A program made the translations under genes and the position numbers. The notes beneath the pieces are model-generated. The model did no database searches. It was not told the origin of the DNA and saw only the letters and a list, made by a program, of their open reading frames with translations. Source: Weissella bombi (GTDB lineage Bacteria > Bacillota > Bacilli > Lactobacillales > Lactobacillaceae). Taken from it: 64,000 nt of DNA. This document shows positions 60,385 to 64,000 of the stretch, piece after piece. The DNA lies in assembly GCF_900094835.1 (NCBI RefSeq), contig NZ_FMAO01000008.1:1-64000 (forward strand), in the 5' to 3' direction. Numbering within the stretch: position 1 is the stretch's first letter; every line of letters starts with the position of its first letter.

Positions 60385-60476
60385 TCCTTTATAATCTTAA
60401 TTAAAGATAATGACTTGCCCAGTTATGCATTTAACTAACTAAAAATTTTAGATTTACTTATGAAAAGGAGATAGTC

Positions 60477-61103
60477 ATGACTACTAAGGGTATCTTAGGC
60501 CGCAAAGTCGGCATGACTCAGGTATTCACTGAGACTGGTGAACTTATCCCTGTAACGGTTGTTGAAGCTACGCCAAACGTTGTTCTACAAGTTAAGACTT
60601 TAGAAAATGACGGTTACAACGCACTTCAATTGGGTTACCAAGATAAGCGCCAAGTTTTGAGCAACAAACCTGAGCAAGGTCACGTTGCCAAAGCAAACAC
60701 GACCCCTAAGCGCTACATTCGTGAAATCCGCGATGCTGAGGGAGAATTCAATGTTGGGGATGAAGTAAAGGTTGATATCTTTGCCGCTGGTGAAGCTGTT
60801 GACGTTACTGGAATTACGAAGGGTCATGGTTACCAAGGTAACATCAAGAAAGATGGCCAATCACGTGGACCTATGGCTCACGGTTCTCGTTACCACCGTC
60901 GTCCTGGTTCATTGGGTGCCATTATTAACCGCGTCTTCAAGGGTAAGAAGTTGCCTGGACGCATGGGTAACCACAAGCGTACTGTACAAAACTTGCAAGT
61001 TGTTCGCGTTGATGTAGAAAATAACGTGATCTTGGTTAAGGGTAATGTTCCTGGTGCCAACAAGTCACTTGTTACTGTTAAGTACTCAAAAAAAGCTAAG
61101 TAA
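60477..61103 (+). CDS. rplC: 50S ribosomal protein L3
   Basis: 208 residues. [12 protein letters not shown] start and the central GHGYQG...[15 protein letters not shown] loop that reaches the peptidyl transferase centre. SD AAAAGGAG. Confidence 0.98.
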   Translation: MTTKGILGRKVGMTQVFTETGELIPVTVVEATPNVVLQVKTLENDGYNALQLGYQDKRQVLSNKPEQGHVAKANTTPKRYIREIRDAEGEFNVGDEVKVDIFAAGEAVDVTGITKGHGYQGNIKKDGQSRGPMAHGSRYHRRPGSLGAIINRVFKGKKLPGRMGNHKRTVQNLQVVRVDVENNVILVKGNVPGANKSLVTVKYSKKAK

Positions 61104-61127
61104 TAAGGACGAAGGGAGGAAATTAAC

Positions 61128-61751
61128 ATGACTAAGGTTGCTTTGTTTAAGCAAGACGGTTCAAATGCCGGTGATATTGAGCTAAACGCTTCAGTATTCG
61201 GTGTAGAACCAAACAACAATGTCATTACGGATGCCGTATTGATGCAACGCGCTTCAATGCGTCAAGGAACTCACGCCGTTAAGAACCGTTCAGCGGTTTC
61301 TGGTGGTGGAAAGAAGCCTTGGCGTCAAAAGGGAACGGGTCGTGCCCGCCAAGGTTCAATCCGTTCACCACAATGGCGTGGAGGTGGAGTTGTCTTCGGA
61401 CCTACTCCACGTTCATATGCCTACAAGATGCCTAAGAAGGCATACCGTTTGGCATTAAAGTCAGTGTTGTCACAAAAGGTTTTGGATTCTTCATTGGTAG
61501 TTGTTGATGCTTTGTCATTTGACGCACCAAAGACTAAAGAATTTAAGGCAGTTTTGAACAACTTGAACGTAAATGAAAAGACGTTGGTTGTCTTGGACGA
61601 TGATAATGCTAACGCAGCATTAGCAGCACGTAACTTAGAAAACGTGACTGTTATGACTGCTAAGGGTGTTAACGTGCTTGACGTAATCAACAACGATAAG
61701 TTGGTTGTAGTTCAATCAGCTTTGGCACAAGTTGAGGAGGTTTTGGCATAA
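61128..61751 (+). CDS. rplD: 50S ribosomal protein L4
   Basis: 207 residues. The exit-tunnel loop [19 protein letters not shown] is intact. In E. coli L4 represses its own S10 operon through the leader; whether it does so here is open. It overlaps rplW by one base. Confidence 0.98.
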   Translation: MTKVALFKQDGSNAGDIELNASVFGVEPNNNVITDAVLMQRASMRQGTHAVKNRSAVSGGGKKPWRQKGTGRARQGSIRSPQWRGGGVVFGPTPRSYAYKMPKKAYRLALKSVLSQKVLDSSLVVVDALSFDAPKTKEFKAVLNNLNVNEKTLVVLDDDNANAALAARNLENVTVMTAKGVNVLDVINNDKLVVVQSALAQVEEVLA

Positions 61752-62038
61752 TGGACGCACGCGATATCATTTTGCGCCCGGTCATCACTGAACAAACGAT
61801 GAACGTTTTGGATGAAAAGCGTTACACGTTTGAAGTTGATGTTCGCGCCACAAAGCCACAAATTAAGCGCGCTGTTGAAGAAATTTTCGATGTTAAAGTT
61901 GAAAAGATCAACACGGCTAACGTACGTGGTAAGTTGAAGCGTCAAGGACGTTTCTCTGGTTACACTAAGAAGCGCAAGAAGGCAACTGTTAAGTTGTCAG
62001 CAGCTTCAAAGGACATTCAATTGTTCAACGAAAACTAA
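61751..62038 (+). CDS. rplW: 50S ribosomal protein L23
   Basis: 95 residues; forms part of the tunnel exit and SRP docking site. Begins [16 protein letters not shown]; the basic [16 protein letters not shown] loop is typical. SD GAGGAGG lies at the end of rplD. Confidence 0.97.
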   Translation: MDARDIILRPVITEQTMNVLDEKRYTFEVDVRATKPQIKRAVEEIFDVKVEKINTANVRGKLKRQGRFSGYTKKRKKATVKLSAASKDIQLFNEN

Positions 62039-62054
62039 TTAGGAGGAAATTAGC

Positions 62055-62891
62055 GTGGCTATCAAAAAGTACAAGCCAACCTCTAACGGTCGTCGTAATA
62101 TGACGTCTTCAGATTTTTCTGAGATCACTAAGACGACGCCTGAAAAGAGCTTGTTGGAATCAAAGTCAAACACTGGTGCTCGTAACTCATACGGTCACAT
62201 GACTGTACGCCACCGTGGTGGTGGACACAAGCGCCAATACCGTATTATCGACTTCAAGCGTACTAAGGATGATGTACCAGCTAAGGTTGTTGCGATCGAA
62301 TACGATCCTAACCGTACTGCAAACATCGCTTTGCTACAATACACTGACGGAACTAAGGCATACATCTTGGCTCCTAAGGGACTAGAAGTTGGTATGACAG
62401 TTCAATCTGGAGAAGATGCTGATATTAAGGTAGGTAACTCACTACCACTATCAAAGATTCCTGATGGAACTCAAATTCACAACATTGAATTGAAGCCTGG
62501 TCATGGTGGACAACTTGTCCGTTCAGCCGGTGCATCAGCTCAAGTGCTAGGTAAAGAAGGAAAGTACGTTCTAGTTCGCCTACAATCAGGTGAAGTTCGT
62601 ATGATCTTGGCTGTTAACCGTGCCACTGTTGGAGTTGTTGGAAACGAACAACACTCATTGATCAACTGGGGTAAGGCTGGTCGTCGTCGTTGGAAGGGTC
62701 AACGTCCACACGTTCGTGGATCTGTAATGAATCCTAACGATCACCCACATGGAGGTGGTGAAGGAAAGGCTCCTATCGGAATGCCATCACCATTGTCACC
62801 ATGGGGTAAGAAGACAGCTGGTAAGAAGACTCGTAACGTTAAGGCTCGTTCAACTAAGTTTATCGTTCGTGGTCGCAAGGGTAACAAATAA
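62055..62891 (+). CDS. rplB: 50S ribosomal protein L2
   Basis: 278 residues. [18 protein letters not shown] in the N-terminal half and [17 protein letters not shown] near the C-terminus, with the conserved histidine needed for peptidyl transferase assembly. SD AGGAGGAA. Confidence 0.98.
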   Translation: MAIKKYKPTSNGRRNMTSSDFSEITKTTPEKSLLESKSNTGARNSYGHMTVRHRGGGHKRQYRIIDFKRTKDDVPAKVVAIEYDPNRTANIALLQYTDGTKAYILAPKGLEVGMTVQSGEDADIKVGNSLPLSKIPDGTQIHNIELKPGHGGQLVRSAGASAQVLGKEGKYVLVRLQSGEVRMILAVNRATVGVVGNEQHSLINWGKAGRRRWKGQRPHVRGSVMNPNDHPHGGGEGKAPIGMPSPLSPWGKKTAGKKTRNVKARSTKFIVRGRKGNK

Positions 62892-62939
62892 TTACGCCAG
62901 CTACTATAAGTTTTTAAAAAACGAGAGGAGGACCTCAAA

Positions 62940-63221
62940 ATGGGTCGTAGCCTAAAAAAAGGGCCATTTGCTGATGCTTCTTTGTTAAAGAAGGTCGAAG
63001 AAGCTAACGCTTCTGACAAGCATACTGTCATTAAGACATGGTCACGTCGCTCAACGATTTTCCCTAGCTTTATCGGATTAACTTTTGCAGTTTACGATGG
63101 TCGTAAGCACATGCCAGTTTTGGTACAAGAAGACATGGTTGGTCACAAGCTTGGAGAGTTCGTTCCTACGCGTACGTTCCGCGGACACGCAGCAGACGAT
63201 AAAGCAACTAAGCGTAAGTAA
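62940..63221 (+). CDS. rpsS: 30S ribosomal protein S19
   Basis: 93 residues; head protein of the small subunit. GRSLKKGPF start and [27 protein letters not shown]. Confidence 0.98.
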   Translation: MGRSLKKGPFADASLLKKVEEANASDKHTVIKTWSRRSTIFPSFIGLTFAVYDGRKHMPVLVQEDMVGHKLGEFVPTRTFRGHAADDKATKRK

Positions 63222-63237
63222 TTAGGAGGACAATACA

Positions 63238-63585
63238 ATGGCTGAACAAATCACGTCAGCACGCGCCACGGCCAAGATCGTCCGTGTCGCACCACGTAAG
63301 GTCCGCCTAGTGCTTGACCAAGTTCGTGGTAAGTCTGTGGCAGAAGCATTTGCAATTTTGCAATTTATGCCAAACCACAGCTCAGAAGATGTATACAAAG
63401 TGTTGAACTCAGCAGTAGCAAATGCTGAGAACAACTTCTCATTAGATCGTGAAGATTTGGTAGTCGCTGAAGCCTTTGCAAACGAAGGACCAACGCTAAA
63501 GCGTTTCCGTCCACGTGCCAAGGGTTCAGCTTCACCAATCAACAAGCGTACAAGCCACATTACGATTGTGGTAAAAGAAAAGTAA
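63238..63585 (+). CDS. rplV: 50S ribosomal protein L22
   Basis: 115 residues; contacts all 23S domains and the exit tunnel. ARIVRxxPRK-type start ([20 protein letters not shown]) and the tunnel beta-hairpin [26 protein letters not shown]. Confidence 0.98.
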   Translation: MAEQITSARATAKIVRVAPRKVRLVLDQVRGKSVAEAFAILQFMPNHSSEDVYKVLNSAVANAENNFSLDREDLVVAEAFANEGPTLKRFRPRAKGSASPINKRTSHITIVVKEK

Positions 63586-63598
63586 GGAGGATTGAGTC

Positions 63599-64000
63599 AT
63601 GGGTCACAAAATTAACCCAACTGGTATGCGTGTCGGCATCATCCGCGACTGGGATGCAAAATGGTACGCAAACAAGAAGGACTTCGCAACAACTTTGCAT
63701 GAAGATTTAAAGTTGCGTGAGTACATCGAAGCTAAGTTGGCTGAAGCATCAATTTCACGTGTTGAAATTGAACGTACTGCTAACCGTGTAAATATCTCAA
63801 TCCACACTGCTAAGCCAGGTATGGTTATTGGTAAAGGTGGTTCTGAAGTTGATGCATTGCGTAACGAGCTTGCTAAGATCGTTGCCAAGGGTGAACGTGT
63901 TCACATCAACATCATTGAGATTAAGAAGCCTGATTTGGACGCCCACTTGGTAGGTTCACAAATTGCAGCAGACTTGGTTCGCCGTGTGGCTTTCCGTCGT
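63599..64000 (+). CDS. rpsC: 30S ribosomal protein S3 (5' part, cut by window end)
   Basis: The first 134 codons are visible: [17 protein letters not shown] start and the KH domain with [13 protein letters not shown]. Lies at the mRNA entry channel. The reading frame is open to the last base; the remainder of about 85 residues is outside the window. SD AAGGAGGA. Confidence 0.97.
   Translation, partial: MGHKINPTGMRVGIIRDWDAKWYANKKDFATTLHEDLKLREYIEAKLAEASISRVEIERTANRVNISIHTAKPGMVIGKGGSEVDALRNELAKIVAKGERVHINIIEIKKPDLDAHLVGSQIAADLVRRVAFRR

Overview
The window reads as chromosomal core DNA of an AT-rich lactic acid bacterium of the order Lactobacillales. Protein content and order (tdk-prfA-prmC-sua5-glyA-upp-atp operon, ctsR-clpC without mcsAB, rpoBC, dnaX-ybaB-recR-tmk-darA-holB, S10 operon) and the general look of the proteins suggest the Weissella/Leuconostoc branch. 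I infer this from remembered family features and have not searched a database. There are no insertion sequences, prophage genes, CRISPR arrays or rRNA genes.

Layout. 1-4.5 kb: tRNA-Asn (minus strand), a MucBP/SH3-like protein with manA, and the MurT/GatD pair that amidates lipid II. 4.6-11.8 kb: thymidine kinase, release factor 1 with its methyltransferase, the tRNA t6A enzyme Sua5, glyA, upp and a uracil permease behind a PyrR attenuator. 12-18.5 kb: the complete F1Fo ATP synthase operon atpBEFHAGDC. 18.6-21.3 kb: deoxynucleoside kinase, serS, then a four-tRNA cluster (Leu, Thr, Gly, Arg). 21.4-32.1 kb: ctsR-clpC, then rpoB-rpoC behind a structured leader. 32.2-45.3 kb is the most accessory part: an iron alcohol dehydrogenase, an RlmA-like methyltransferase, an XRE regulator with an unknown methyltransferase-like gene, a ClC transporter, a two-gene ThrE-type exporter, an ArgE/DapE-type peptidase, a small PspC protein, a sugar MFS transporter, oligoendopeptidase F and an Lsa/Vga-type ABC-F protein with an attenuator leader. 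45.4-58.6 kb: a membrane-anchored hydrolase, an RsmC-like methyltransferase, tadA, SRP RNA, the dnaX-ybaB-recR-yaaL and tmk-darA-holB-rsmI-thioesterase clusters, galE, and the t6A genes tsaB-rimI-rimI-like-tsaD. 58.6-64 kb: a polyprenyl diphosphate synthase (minus strand), then the S10 ribosomal protein operon behind a large structured leader, truncated in rpsC at the window edge.

How the genes work together. Most of the window serves translation and its quality control (RF1/PrmC, Sua5/TsaB/TsaD, TadA, tRNAs, ribosomal proteins, rRNA methyltransferases, SRP), transcription (RpoBC), energy (ATP synthase), nucleotide salvage (Tdk, Upp, PyrP, Dck, Tmk) and replication/repair (DnaX, HolB, RecR). 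The unusual content is mostly non-coding. It comprises (i) a rpoB leader with two competing helices, one of them a terminator; (ii) a branched, GC-rich leader before rpsJ; (iii) an interleaved pair of perfect 7-bp repeats (pseudoknot topology) starting at a predicted transcription start upstream of the tRNA cluster; (iv) four DnaA-box matches packed into 51 bp upstream of the XRE gene; and (v) a long terminator with a three-codon upstream ORF before the ABC-F gene. At protein level the main oddity is a MurT with no cysteines, so it lacks the zinc ribbon expected in this family.
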